The notes beneath the pieces are model-generated. The model was given only the letters and a program-made list of their open reading frames with translations, was not told where the DNA came from and made no database searches. This document shows positions 1 through 7,438 of a DNA stretch of 29,288 bases, in pieces. Origin of the DNA: SIG603 sp964370635 (GTDB lineage Bacteria; Bacillota; Clostridia; Oscillospirales; Acutalibacteraceae). Location of the stretch: the NCBI GenBank assembly GCA_964370635.1, contig CAYJJU010000024.1, positions 1-29,288 on the forward strand, written 5' to 3'. Each line of letters opens with the position of its first letter. The stretch's first letter is position 1. Made by a program: the position numbers and the translations under genes.

Positions 1-346
1 CTCTTGCAGCAACCATTCTTTCTGCATCTTCAACAGTTGCAGCCATTGGTTTTTCGCAAAGAACGTGTTTGCCAGCTTCAAGTGCAGCAACAGTGATTTC
101 ACTGTGAGCCACGTTTGGTGTTAATACGTGAACTGCATCGATTGTGGGATCGGCTAGTAGCTCTTTGTAATCCTCATAAACTTTTGCATCTTCTGTACCG
201 TAATCTTTAGCAGCTTTTTCTGCTCTTTCTAAAACTAGGTCGCAGAATGCCACCATGTCTATACCTTCTTGAACTGCCATGCCGGGGAAATGTTTACCGT
301 TAGCGATACCACCGCAACCGATAAATCCTACTCTTACATTTGCCAT
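1..346 (-). CDS. Gfo/Idh/MocA family NAD(P)-dependent oxidoreductase, N-terminal part (runs off the window)
   Basis: The minus frame starts at ATG 346 with MANVRVGFIGCGGIA and stays open to the window edge (115 codons). It shows the GFIGCGGIA dinucleotide-binding turn at residues 7-15, a following FCDL strand end, and the hallmark 'GKHVLCEKPM' motif near residue 100 whose Lys is part of the family's active site. The start is fixed by an AGGAGGACAAT ribosome site 6-10 bases upstream. Family members oxidise or reduce sugars, inositols and related polyols with NAD(P); the substrate is set by the missing C-terminal half and cannot be told here. It lies downstream of proS on the same strand, but a 313-bp A+T-rich spacer and its own promoter suggest a separate unit. 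Confidence 0.9.
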   Translation of the reverse strand, partial: MANVRVGFIGCGGIANGKHFPGMAVQEGIDMVAFCDLVLERAEKAAKDYGTEDAKVYEDYKELLADPTIDAVHVLTPNVAHSEITVAALEAGKHVLCEKPMAATVEDAERMVAAR

Positions 347-421
347 TGGAATTGTCCTCCTTTATTTTATGCGGAATATAATTTTCACACCTCATAAGTG
401 TTGTCCGCAATCTATGATGTC

Positions 422-450
422 ATTTTATAACAAATTGTGAGACTTGTAAA
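422..450 (-). promoter_or_regulatory. Promoter for the Gfo/Idh/MocA gene
   Basis: On the minus strand TTTACA (445-450) and TAAAAT (422-427) are separated by 17 bp, about 75 bp before the start codon. The leader between them and the gene contains nested inverted repeats (GCGGA/TCCGC at about 371-407, around CACACC/GTGTTG), which could be an operator or a leader hairpin. Confidence 0.55.
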
Positions 451-540
451 GTGTTTTTTAGTAAAAAATTAATAACAAAGTGTTAAATTGTGATTAATAG
501 TAAAAGACTATTTGTTTATTGTATATTTCTATACAAATTT

Positions 541-659
541 TATTAGTTGATAGTTGAGAATGTGAAATTGAAAATTTTATATGATTTAAAATCCGAAGGA
601 TTTTCACAACAATTATTAATTATTAATTATTAAATATTAATTATTAATTATTAATTACT
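541..659. repeat. A+T-rich dispersed repeat copy in the proS 3' spacer
   Basis: The 313-bp gene-free stretch 347-659 holds the promoter above and this repeat. The repeat has TAGTTGATAGTTGAGAA on the left, a small hairpin AAAATCC-gaa-GGATTTT (588-604), then CACAAC and a run of TTATTAATTA units up to the proS stop. The same plan (tandem AGTTAATAGT-like blocks, AAAATCC hairpin, CACAAC, inverted AACTATCAACT-like blocks) recurs at 13636-13738. The hairpin may also serve as a weak proS terminator. Confidence 0.45.
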
Positions 660-2099
660 TTAATATTGCTTGCCCCAGTATAGCATGTGTTTTGCAGTTT
701 TTCCACAGCATACACAAGTGTCGGCGAGGTTTTCTTCTTCAAAAGGAATACACCTTGACTTTACTCCGCCTGTTTCATTTTTTAGTTTTTCTTCACAAGC
801 GCTGTCGCCGCACCACATAGCCTTTATAAAGCCAGGTTTGTTTTCGGCTGTGTCTAAAAACTCGTCATAATTTGTAGCGACAAAGGTTTTTTCGGATAGA
901 TTGTCCAAGGCTCTTTGATACATTGCGTCATGCATGGTATCGAGTAGAGTTTGAATTTCTTCTTCTATATTGTCAAGGCTTACAAAGTGTTTTTCTCTTG
1001 TGTCACGTCTTACAAGCACGCATTGACCTTTTTCTATGTCTTTAGGGCCCATTTCAAGTCTTAAAGGCACGCCTATCATCTCATATTGGCTAAATTTCCA
1101 ACCTGGTGAGTTATCAGAGTCGTCAAGCTTTACTCTGAACTTTTCGTCTAAACGCTCATATAAAGCCCTACAGCTGTCTAAAACGCCCTCTTTGTGTTGG
1201 GCTATAGGAAGTATGATAACTTGAGTTGGCGCAAGTCTTGGTGGCATTACAAGGCCGTTGTCATCGCCGTGTACCATTATCACAGCACCTATCATTCTTG
1301 TGGATACACCCCAAGAGGTTTGGTGGGGATAGGTTTGCTTGTTATCTCTGCCCGTAAAAGTTATGTTAAAGCTTTTTGAGAAGCCGTCGCCAAAGTAGTG
1401 AGTAGTACCACCTTGAAGCGCCACACCGTTGTGCATCATAGGCTCAATTGTATAGGTGGCAACAGCGCCTGCAAACTTTTCTTTTTCGGTTTTTCTGCCT
1501 GTCACAGCAGGTATAGCCAAGGTCTCGGCATAAAAATCTCTGTAAATATCGAGAATTTTAAGTGTTTCTTCTTCTGCTTCTTCTTTAGTTTCGTGCATTG
1601 TGTGACCCTCTTGCCATAAAAACTCAGACGAGCGCAAAAATGGTCTTGTTGTTTTTTCCCAACGCATAACAGAGCACCACTGATTATAAAGTTTTGGTAA
1701 ATCTCTATAAGACTGAATTATCCTTTGATAGTGGTCGCAAAATAAAACTTCACTTGTAGGCCTTATGCAAAGCCTTTCGGAAAGCTTTTCGTCTCCTCCT
1801 TGAGTTACCCAAGCAACTTCAGGGGCAAAGCCCTCGACGTGGTCTTTTTCTTTTTGGAGTAGGCTTTCGGGTATGAGCATAGGCATATAAACATTTTCAT
1901 GCCCTGTCTTTTTAAATCTTTTGTCCAAATCTTTTTGCATATTTTCCCAAATAGCATAGCCGTAAGGCTGTAGTATCATAGAACCCTTAACGCCGGAGTA
2001 ATCCATAAGTTGAGCTTTTTTTACAACATCGGTATACCACTGCGCAAAGTCTACCTCCATAGAAGTAATATCATTTACCATTTTCTTTTGGTTTGCCAT
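660..2099 (-). CDS. proS: Prolyl-tRNA synthetase, eukaryotic/archaeal-like type
   Basis: ProRS joins proline to tRNA-Pro in the cytoplasm, an essential step of translation. The 479-residue protein has the class II catalytic core: motif 2 'VMRWEKTTRPFLRSSEFLWQEGHT', and motif 3 within the stretch 'GLVMPPRLAPTQVIILPI' and following residues. The C-terminal zinc-binding-type domain has Cys in 'MWCGDSACEE', 'SRCIPF' and 'DTCVCCGK', and the protein ends in the conserved Tyr (…WGKQY). This short form without the bacterial insertion domain is the 'type 3' ProRS found in many Clostridia. I chose ATG 2099 (MANQKK) over an in-frame TTG at 2108 because GAAGGG sits 11 bases before the ATG but almost touches the TTG. 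It follows acpP on the same strand after a strong terminator, so it is probably transcribed separately. Confidence 0.97.
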   Translation of the reverse strand: MANQKKMVNDITSMEVDFAQWYTDVVKKAQLMDYSGVKGSMILQPYGYAIWENMQKDLDKRFKKTGHENVYMPMLIPESLLQKEKDHVEGFAPEVAWVTQGGDEKLSERLCIRPTSEVLFCDHYQRIIQSYRDLPKLYNQWCSVMRWEKTTRPFLRSSEFLWQEGHTMHETKEEAEEETLKILDIYRDFYAETLAIPAVTGRKTEKEKFAGAVATYTIEPMMHNGVALQGGTTHYFGDGFSKSFNITFTGRDNKQTYPHQTSWGVSTRMIGAVIMVHGDDNGLVMPPRLAPTQVIILPIAQHKEGVLDSCRALYERLDEKFRVKLDDSDNSPGWKFSQYEMIGVPLRLEMGPKDIEKGQCVLVRRDTREKHFVSLDNIEEEIQTLLDTMHDAMYQRALDNLSEKTFVATNYDEFLDTAENKPGFIKAMWCGDSACEEKLKNETGGVKSRCIPFEEENLADTCVCCGKTAKHMLYWGKQY

Positions 2100-2171
2100 A
2101 ATTTTCAAATCCCTTCGTGAATAATAAGGATATTATATACTTAAATTTGTTTTTATGCAAGCGATAATAAA

Positions 2172-2200
2172 TAAAAAAACCGCCCCGAAAATCGAGGCGG
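2172..2200 (-). terminator. Rho-independent terminator of acpP
   Basis: Reading the minus strand, CCGCCTCGA and TCGGGGCGG form a G+C-rich stem (2180-2200) with a tiny A/T loop, directly followed by a run of seven T (2173-2179). It lies 13 bp after the acpP stop codon. Confidence 0.9.
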
Positions 2201-2213
2201 AAGTATACAGTTA

Positions 2214-2441
2214 TTATTGATGATCTTCAATGTATGAAACGATAGCGCCTACAGTTTTAATGCCTTCAACTTCTGTATCTGGAATTTCAACTTCAAACTC
2301 GTCTTCAATAGACATAAGTAAATCAACAACGTCAAGTGAGTCTGCACCTAAATCATCAGTTAGAGTGGTCTCCATTGTGATTGAATCTTCCTCAACATCA
2401 AATTGGTCGCTTAGAATTGATTTTAATTTCTCGAATATCAT
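2214..2441 (-). CDS. acpP: Acyl carrier protein
   Basis: This 75-residue acidic protein carries growing acyl chains for type II fatty acid synthesis. It shows the phosphopantetheine attachment motif DDLGADSLDVVDL near residues 29-41, with Ser in the DSL core being the modified residue. The following acidic helix 'IEDEFEVEIPD' is the usual partner-binding surface. Length and spacing match bacterial AcpP with no insertions. An AAAGGAGGACATTACT ribosome site precedes ATG 2441. It stands alone here, away from fab genes, with its own strong promoter upstream and terminator downstream, so it is a monocistronic unit. No FapR-type operator was recognised. Confidence 0.97.
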   Translation of the reverse strand: MIFEKLKSILSDQFDVEEDSITMETTLTDDLGADSLDVVDLLMSIEDEFEVEIPDTEVEGIKTVGAIVSYIEDHQ

Positions 2442-2545
2442 AGTAATGTCCTCCTTTAATTGATAGCTAAATTAAGTAAATAGCAATTATAGACAAGCTT
2501 TGTTTTTTATGTTACAATGCAAAACATGCAACTCGTCTTTTTTAC

Positions 2546-2574
2546 ATTGTATTTATTATGGTTTTATTTGTCAA
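2546..2574 (-). promoter_or_regulatory. Strong promoter of acpP
   Basis: On the minus strand a perfect TTGACA (2569-2574) and TACAAT (2546-2551) are exactly 17 bp apart, giving a leader of about 100 nt before acpP. This fits the high expression expected of acyl carrier protein. Confidence 0.85.
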
Positions 2575-2581
2575 TACAAAA

Positions 2582-2610
2582 TTGAATTTTTTTTGAAAAG
2601 ATTTTAAAAA
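2582..2610 (+). promoter_or_regulatory. Possible weak promoter for aroK and the antiporter gene
   Basis: TTGAAT (2582-2587) and TAAAAA (2605-2610) are 17 bp apart, 33 bp upstream of the aroK start, in very A+T-rich DNA. The match is modest, and chance similarity is likely in such sequence. Confidence 0.3.
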
Positions 2611-2643
2611 GATGAGAAATTTTGAATGGTCGAGGGGATTAAA

Positions 2644-3150
2644 ATGGGTACTATTGCACTATGTGGGTTTATGGGGTGCGGAAAAACCGGAGTTGGTAGA
2701 CGCATTGCCAAGCTGACGGGAAAAAAATTTGTCGATATGGACATATATATTGAAGAAAAAAAAGGTATGAGTGTAAAAGAAATTTTTGATGTTTTTGGTG
2801 AAGAGCATTTTAGAGAGCTTGAAACGCTTGTGATAGAAGAGCTTTCATTAGCTGGCGATAGCATAATTGCAACAGGAGGAGGCACGGTGCTAAACCCTAA
2901 AAACGTCGAAACTTTTCACAAAAATGGAATTAAAATAATTTTTATAGACGCACCTCTCACAGCACTTCAAGAGAGGCTTAAAAATGACAGGAGAAGGCCA
3001 CTGTTGCAAAGGCCTGATAGACGTGAATTTATCGCAAAGCTACATGAAATAAGGTACCCACTATATAAAAATGTGGCAGATATTGTAATCTATGGCGGAG
3101 CACCTGCCATAGTTGTTGCTAAGGAAATAGTGAAAATCATTGAGGAGTAG
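2644..3150 (+). CDS. aroK: Shikimate kinase
   Basis: Shikimate kinase phosphorylates shikimate at the 3-hydroxyl using ATP, the fifth step of the shikimate route to aromatic amino acids. The 168-residue protein has the P-loop GFMGCGKTGVG at residues 8-18, the substrate-binding D-M-D (VDMD, about residue 32), the 'ATGGGTVL' loop near residue 80 and the lid 'RRRPLLQ' near residue 117. An in-frame ATG at 2626 adds six residues (MVEGIK), but it has no ribosome site. GAGGGG lies six bases before ATG 2644, and the P-loop then sits at the usual distance from the N terminus, so 2644 is preferred. Its stop is six bases before the antiporter start, so the two are co-transcribed. Confidence 0.95.
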   Translation: MGTIALCGFMGCGKTGVGRRIAKLTGKKFVDMDIYIEEKKGMSVKEIFDVFGEEHFRELETLVIEELSLAGDSIIATGGGTVLNPKNVETFHKNGIKIIFIDAPLTALQERLKNDRRRPLLQRPDRREFIAKLHEIRYPLYKNVADIVIYGGAPAIVVAKEIVKIIEE

Positions 3151-3156
3151 TGAAGA

Positions 3157-4380
3157 ATGGACATAGCGTTATCGGTAGGTAGAGTGGTGGCAACAGTTGT
3201 TATTGCAATGGTAGTCGGAAAGCTTGTTGCAAAGTTAAAGCTTCCGGCAATTTTAGGATGGCTTGTAACAGGGATAGTTTTAGGGCCGTATGCGGTGGGC
3301 TTGATGAGCAATGACATATTGCAGTCGCAGTGGTATTACATATTATCAAAACTTTTGGAATGCTCTGTGGGCATTATGTTTGCAAAGGATTTAATAATAA
3401 GAAAAATTAGAAAATACGGCAAACAAATTATAACTATAACACTGTTTGAAGCCTTAGGGACATTTATAGTGGTAAGTGCAGTTTTTACAACGCTGTTTTA
3501 CTTTATGGGAGTGCCCTTATATGTGGGAATAGTTTTTGGTGGAATTGCACTTGCAACAGCACCGGCACCGGCACTGTCAATAGTAAACGAGTTTAAGACA
3601 AAGGGTCCTGTTACAAATACTCTTATTCCGCTTGCGATTTTAGACGATGTTGTGGCAATATTTGTCTTTTTCTCAATAAACTCCTATGTTGCGGCGATGG
3701 GTTCAGACGGAGGCGGTTCAATAATTACAGTAATTGCGCTTGATGTAATTGTGCCTATAGTAATAGGGGTAACAATAGGCTTTATAGTATCGATTTTCTT
3801 CAAAAAGGAACTTAGCAAAAAAGCTATACTTTTACTAAGTGTTTTTACGGTGCTTATAACATTTTTAACTTGTTTCTCGTACGACACGTTTATTTTAGGT
3901 CAAAAAGCAACAAACTACATGATAGTTGGCATGGCTCTATTTACAACGGTAGCAAATAGGGTAGGGGAAGAAAAAATTGCTAAGATAGCAGGAGCTTTAT
4001 CAAAATTTACAGGCATAGGATTTATTATTATGATACTAAATCTGGCGGCGCCACTTGATTATAGACTTATTTTTGGAGCAGGAGTGCTCACAGCAGTTTA
4101 TATTATTTCACGTGCATTTGGAAAATACTTTAGCACATACGCAGGTGCAAAGCTTAGCAAGGCTGAGCCTACCGTGAAAAAATATTTAGGCTTTGCACTG
4201 CTTCCACACTCGGGAGTTTCACTTGTGTTTACGGGCATGGCGGTAAGCTCTATGCAAGGCTTTGACAGTGAATCTGCCGTAATAGTGCAGGGTACAATAG
4301 CAGCAGCTGCGATAATAAATGAAATTTTTGCAGTAATTATTGCAAAAAAAGGATTTGAATGGGCAAAGGAAATGCCTTGA
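3157..4380 (+). CDS. Cation/proton antiporter of the CPA2 (Kef/NapA-like) family
   Basis: This 407-residue integral membrane protein has about 11-13 hydrophobic helices. The mid-protein motif 'IPLAILDDVVAIFVF' carries the paired Asp residues that bind Na+/H+ in electrogenic CPA2 antiporters, and 'GWLVTGIVLGP' near residue 34 is the typical first-helix signature. It probably exchanges Na+ or K+ for protons across the cytoplasmic membrane; which ion cannot be read from sequence. There is no RCK/TrkA-N regulatory domain at the C terminus, unlike full-length Kef proteins. The ribosome site GAGGAG lies inside the last codons of aroK, pointing to translational coupling. Confidence 0.85.
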   Translation: MDIALSVGRVVATVVIAMVVGKLVAKLKLPAILGWLVTGIVLGPYAVGLMSNDILQSQWYYILSKLLECSVGIMFAKDLIIRKIRKYGKQIITITLFEALGTFIVVSAVFTTLFYFMGVPLYVGIVFGGIALATAPAPALSIVNEFKTKGPVTNTLIPLAILDDVVAIFVFFSINSYVAAMGSDGGGSIITVIALDVIVPIVIGVTIGFIVSIFFKKELSKKAILLLSVFTVLITFLTCFSYDTFILGQKATNYMIVGMALFTTVANRVGEEKIAKIAGALSKFTGIGFIIMILNLAAPLDYRLIFGAGVLTAVYIISRAFGKYFSTYAGAKLSKAEPTVKKYLGFALLPHSGVSLVFTGMAVSSMQGFDSESAVIVQGTIAAAAIINEIFAVIIAKKGFEWAKEMP

Positions 4381-4397
4381 AAATTTTAAATAAATTA

Positions 4398-4435
4398 GGC
4401 TGTCGCAATGGTTTTACCGTTTGCGACAGCCTTTT
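4398..4435 (+). terminator. Terminator between convergent genes
   Basis: GGCTGTCGCAA (4398-4408) and TTGCGACAGCC (4421-4431) form an 11-bp perfect stem with a 12-nt loop, followed by TTTT then AAAATT. It ends the aroK-antiporter unit. On the other strand the stem is followed by an A/T-rich tract, so it may also stop the long minus-strand run ending at 4440. Confidence 0.85.
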
Positions 4436-4439
4436 AAAA

Positions 4440-4874
4440 TTATTCTGCAAATGTTAAAGTTACTTCAAGCCCCGGAAAATATTCGGGCAGATAACTTTCG
4501 ATTATGGGCTCTTCGTTTTCATCTCCTAAAGGAGAAATCGTGATGTGCGTGCTGTCTTCTTCTAAGTTAGCCGCATTAAAGACGGCAATTTTTTCTTGTA
4601 TAAAATATTTATATCCCCAGGCGGATTCTCTTTGCTCTACGACTAAATATTTGACAAGATTTGGGTCGTTAGGGTCGGGTACTATGGCAGTTATTGGAAC
4701 TTCAAACGCTTGAGTATTGCCAAAAGACCGAACATTTGCGGCGGATACGACCTCGACCTTTACAAGACTGTCAGGGTAAATTTGTATCGAATACACAGTG
4801 CATATCGATGTGAATACAAAAAATATTATTCCAATTATTAAAAATATAAACCGCTTACTCTTCTTATCTTCCAT
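4440..4874 (-). CDS. Small membrane-anchored protein of unknown function
   Basis: I do not recognise a family. The 144-residue protein has a charged cytoplasmic start (MEDKKSKR), one transmembrane helix at about residues 9-30 and an acidic extracytoplasmic domain of about 110 residues rich in beta-strand-like segments, with a 'VPDPNDPNLVKYLVVEQRES' stretch near residue 66. There is no lipobox. AAGGAGGTTTATT precedes ATG 4874. It is the last gene of the minus-strand run and sits only 15 bp after the pseudo-GH25 gene, so it is probably co-expressed with it. It could be an accessory subunit of the anchored proteins encoded just upstream; that is inference from position only. Confidence 0.75.
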   Translation of the reverse strand: MEDKKSKRFIFLIIGIIFFVFTSICTVYSIQIYPDSLVKVEVVSAANVRSFGNTQAFEVPITAIVPDPNDPNLVKYLVVEQRESAWGYKYFIQEKIAVFNAANLEEDSTHITISPLGDENEEPIIESYLPEYFPGLEVTLTFAE

Positions 4875-4889
4875 AATAAACCTCCTTGT

Positions 4890-6050
4890 TTAATAATCTT
4901 TTAAAGAAATATACATGTATACTTCAGCATCTATTCCGTTAATTACACCAGTGCCGCTATAGCTCCAAATTGGAAAATCGTAATAAAACGACGGTACTCC
5001 CTCGTGCTCTTCAAGACAGAAATCATAATCTTTTAATAATTCCAAATTTAAAAAATCGTAGGCTAGTGACTTTTGTATGTTTATCATTACTTCGTGGCTG
5101 GTTTGACTGCTGACCATGTCACAAAAAGTTTTGGTAAAAACTGAAACATCTTCACCACTTACACCGTCTGTTCTAGCGCCTTTAAACTCTGACCATATAT
5201 ATATTATCGGATAGTCAAGGTGGTAAGGAGAGATTTGCTCTATAAGAAATTCTGCCTCTGCTACGGCTTCTTGGGTAGTTACTGCTTGCGAGTAAAAGTA
5301 TACGCCTACTTCAATTCCGGCAGCTGTAGCAGCCTCTATATTTGATATAAAATTCTGGTCTTGAGTAATTTCTCCTGTGTCAGTATATCTAAAGCTTGAA
5401 CGAATTATGGCAAAGTCAATACCACTTTCCTTTACTTCTCGCCAATCGATAGTGCCATCGTTTGAGCTTACGTCTATCCCTATGCTATAAGGTCCGTCGG
5501 CATAAGTCATAAACCCGTTTTGCATAGAAAATGCGTCTGGATTATATTCGTTTGTAGGTATATCGCATTTCGGAATAGTGATTGTGCCTTCATATAAATC
5601 ATTGATGATGATTTTTCCGTCTTCGGTCTCTCCGATAATCGGATTAACGGGAGCGGGCGTTTGCACAACCGCAGTGGGGGCGGGTGTAGCCTCTAAATTG
5701 CTATTTGGTGTCGACACAGGTATGCTTTGGGCGCTCGGAGAGGCGTTAAACCAGCCCATTTGAAAACCTATGACTCCGACGACAGCCAAAGATACAACAC
5801 AAACAGACGAGGCTATAATGGCGATAAGTGCGCCCTTGCTTTTTTGCTTTTGGGTATCTTGGGTTTGTGTTTTTACAGGCGCTGTTTCTTCTTTGATTTC
5901 GTAATAGACAGGGTTAAACTGCCCTGTGGTTGGGTCGTACCAAGTGACAAGTCGTACGGGACGACCATCTTGACCTGTCACGGTTTCGTCCTTAAAATAA
6001 AGTCCGCTACTAGGGTCATGGATAAAACCCTCTGGTATTTGATAATTCAT
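4890..6050 (-). CDS. Membrane-anchored protein with a GH25 (lysozyme-like) ectodomain lacking catalytic residues
   Basis: Order of parts in 386 residues: a cytoplasmic module (1-55) with 'DPSSGLYF' and 'WYDPTTGQFNPVYYE'; a Lys/Gln linker; a transmembrane helix (about 74-97) ending GWFN; a Pro/Thr/Ala-rich extracellular stalk; and a glycoside hydrolase 25-like domain (about 187-386). The GH25 fold is indicated by 'GIDVSSNDGTIDW', 'IDFAIIRSSF', 'AAGIEVGVYFYSQAVT', 'LDYPIIYIWSEF', 'GARTDGVSGE' and 'PIWSYSGTG'. GH25 enzymes cleave peptidoglycan with an Asp-x-Glu pair in the 'YP…D-x-E' strand; here those positions are Ile285 and Ser287, although Asp193 of the first strand remains. The late Asp usually found in 'G…VDLN' is also not visible. 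I infer a binding or sensing role rather than hydrolysis. AGGAGG precedes ATG 6050. Its first 100 residues nearly match those of the gene just upstream. Confidence 0.85.
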   Translation of the reverse strand: MNYQIPEGFIHDPSSGLYFKDETVTGQDGRPVRLVTWYDPTTGQFNPVYYEIKEETAPVKTQTQDTQKQKSKGALIAIIASSVCVVSLAVVGVIGFQMGWFNASPSAQSIPVSTPNSNLEATPAPTAVVQTPAPVNPIIGETEDGKIIINDLYEGTITIPKCDIPTNEYNPDAFSMQNGFMTYADGPYSIGIDVSSNDGTIDWREVKESGIDFAIIRSSFRYTDTGEITQDQNFISNIEAATAAGIEVGVYFYSQAVTTQEAVAEAEFLIEQISPYHLDYPIIYIWSEFKGARTDGVSGEDVSVFTKTFCDMVSSQTSHEVMINIQKSLAYDFLNLELLKDYDFCLEEHEGVPSFYYDFPIWSYSGTGVINGIDAEVYMYISLKDY

Positions 6051-6065
6051 GTTAGCCTCCTGTTG

Positions 6066-6127
6066 GTGGTTAGAAGTTAGAAAATATAGTCAAAAATGCG
6101 TAAGCATTCCACCTCAATTAATAATTA
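6066..6127. repeat. Possible short copy of the dispersed intergenic repeat
   Basis: The spacer between the two anchored-protein genes has GTTAGAAGTTAG, a hairpin AATGC-gtaa-GCATT (6095-6108), then CACCTCAATTAATAATTATT. The plan resembles the repeats at 541-659 and 13636-13738, with a different hairpin stem. The match is by layout rather than by sequence identity. Confidence 0.3.
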
Positions 6128-7285
6128 TTACGAATACTCCAGTATCCACTCTTCAATTTCGCCGGTGGCTTTCAGGGTATTTATTGCATAGTTTATCACA
6201 TTAAGCAATTCTTCGTTGTGCTTTGGGACTGCTATAGTCCCCTCATATATTTCAAAGTCATCTTCCTGATATAAAAGTGGTAGGGTGCTAAAGTCACCCG
6301 AAACTTCCTCTGCGACGACTTGATTTGTTATAACGACATCTAAATAGCCGTTTTCTAAGTCATCAATTGCTAATTTGCTTGTGTCGTAAATTGTTAATTC
6401 AGTCCCTAAATTATATAAAACACTGCTATAGGCTATATCGGTATTGACTTCGGATGAGTGTGAAGTTGCAACTCGCATTATGCCGTGGCTGAAACTATCA
6501 AGCTGTACGCCGACTCTAAGACCTGCTAAGTCCTCAAGGTCTTGTATTCCTGTGTGTGAAATTACATAGTGCTCATAAGTAAAATAAGGTGTTGAATGGT
6601 TTGCGTATTCTTCTGAGACATAAAATCCAGGCATTAGCAAAGAGTCAATTCCAGCTGTGCTATTCATAATAAATTTCATCTCGAAATCATACTCTATCGG
6701 GGTAATGGTCATATCAACGTTTAAAAGTTCTCCGAGAGCGTTAATAAGTTCTATATCAAGGCCTTCGTCATTATTTATAAACGGCTCAAAAGGTCTGGTG
6801 GGCACAAAAACTTCAAGTGATGAAACATTTGCATCTATAGCTTCTTCTTGGGAGGACGAGGGAGGGAGCTCTTCTTCTAAATCATCACTGGGTGAAACTT
6901 CACTGGGCATGGGTTCGTCTTGTGACATGCTGGGTGTGCCGTCCGGTAGCACAGCAGTGTTTTCGCCGCCTAAAAAGGCATTGAACCAGCCAAGTTGAAA
7001 GCCAAACACTCCGACCGTAACCAAGGCTATTACGCAAATAGCTGAAGCTATTAAGGCAATGGTTTTGCCATTACTGCTCTTTTTAGGCGTCGTGCTTTGC
7101 GGCTTTGCAGGCGGTGGCGATTCTTCTTTGATTTCGTAATAGACAGGATTAAACTGCCCTGTGTTTGGGTCGTACCAAGTGACAAGTCGCACAGGGCGGT
7201 TATCCTGTCCTGTTACAATTTCGTCTTTAAAATAAAGTCCACTACTAGGGTCACGGATAAAACCCTCTGGTATTTGATAATTCAT
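6128..7285 (-). CDS. Membrane-anchored protein with a family-3 solute-binding ectodomain
   Basis: The 385-residue protein starts with the same cytoplasmic module and anchor as its downstream neighbour: residues 1-55 differ at only a handful of positions, and the helix (about 73-97) also ends GWFN. After an acidic Ser/Pro/Glu stalk (about 105-150) comes a periplasmic-binding-type domain of the SBP_bac_3 kind (about 152-385): 'PFINNDEGLDIELINALGELL', 'DLAGLRVGVQLDSF', 'LENGYLDVVITNQ' and the closing 'LLNVINYAINTLKATGEIEEWI'. Such domains bind amino acids or similar small polar ligands. The protein has no lipobox and is not followed by matching permeases, so it may sense a ligand rather than feed a transporter. 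The ribosome site is AAGGAGAGAAAT before ATG 7285. Confidence 0.85.
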   Translation of the reverse strand: MNYQIPEGFIRDPSSGLYFKDEIVTGQDNRPVRLVTWYDPNTGQFNPVYYEIKEESPPPAKPQSTTPKKSSNGKTIALIASAICVIALVTVGVFGFQLGWFNAFLGGENTAVLPDGTPSMSQDEPMPSEVSPSDDLEEELPPSSSQEEAIDANVSSLEVFVPTRPFEPFINNDEGLDIELINALGELLNVDMTITPIEYDFEMKFIMNSTAGIDSLLMPGFYVSEEYANHSTPYFTYEHYVISHTGIQDLEDLAGLRVGVQLDSFSHGIMRVATSHSSEVNTDIAYSSVLYNLGTELTIYDTSKLAIDDLENGYLDVVITNQVVAEEVSGDFSTLPLLYQEDDFEIYEGTIAVPKHNEELLNVINYAINTLKATGEIEEWILEYS

Positions 7286-7318
7286 ATTTCTCTCCTTAAT
7301 TTTAATTTTGTGTTGACA

Positions 7319-7438
7319 TCTCGGGGACCGACCCTACGATGAAAATTCAAGATTTGGCGTAGGGTACGGGTAGCTGTCCCGTTTTGTTTAATTAATTTTG
7401 TGGAAAGCGTGCAGAACGTCGCCCTTGCAAATTAATAA
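7319..7438. repeat. Repeated intergenic module, first copy
   Basis: This 153-bp spacer contains CGTAGGGTACGGGTAGCTGTCCCG, then GTTTTGTTTAATTAATTTTG, TGGAAAGCGTGCAGAACGTCGCC and CAAATTAATAATCACG. The same series in the same order appears at 10441-10527. Pieces of it (GCAGAACGTCGCCCCT) also recur before the genes ending at 10666 and 12174. Confidence 0.7.

Noticed and set aside
600..659. A CRISPR-like or simple tandem array of TTATTAATTA units
   Set aside because: The units are A+T-only, contiguous and without spacers. They are low-complexity DNA at the end of a dispersed repeat.
5727..6080. Plus-strand open frames over the shared N-terminal module (also 7097-7342)
   Set aside because: They mirror each other only because the minus-strand genes are paralogous there. 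They are highly basic or Cys/Phe-rich and lack ribosome sites.
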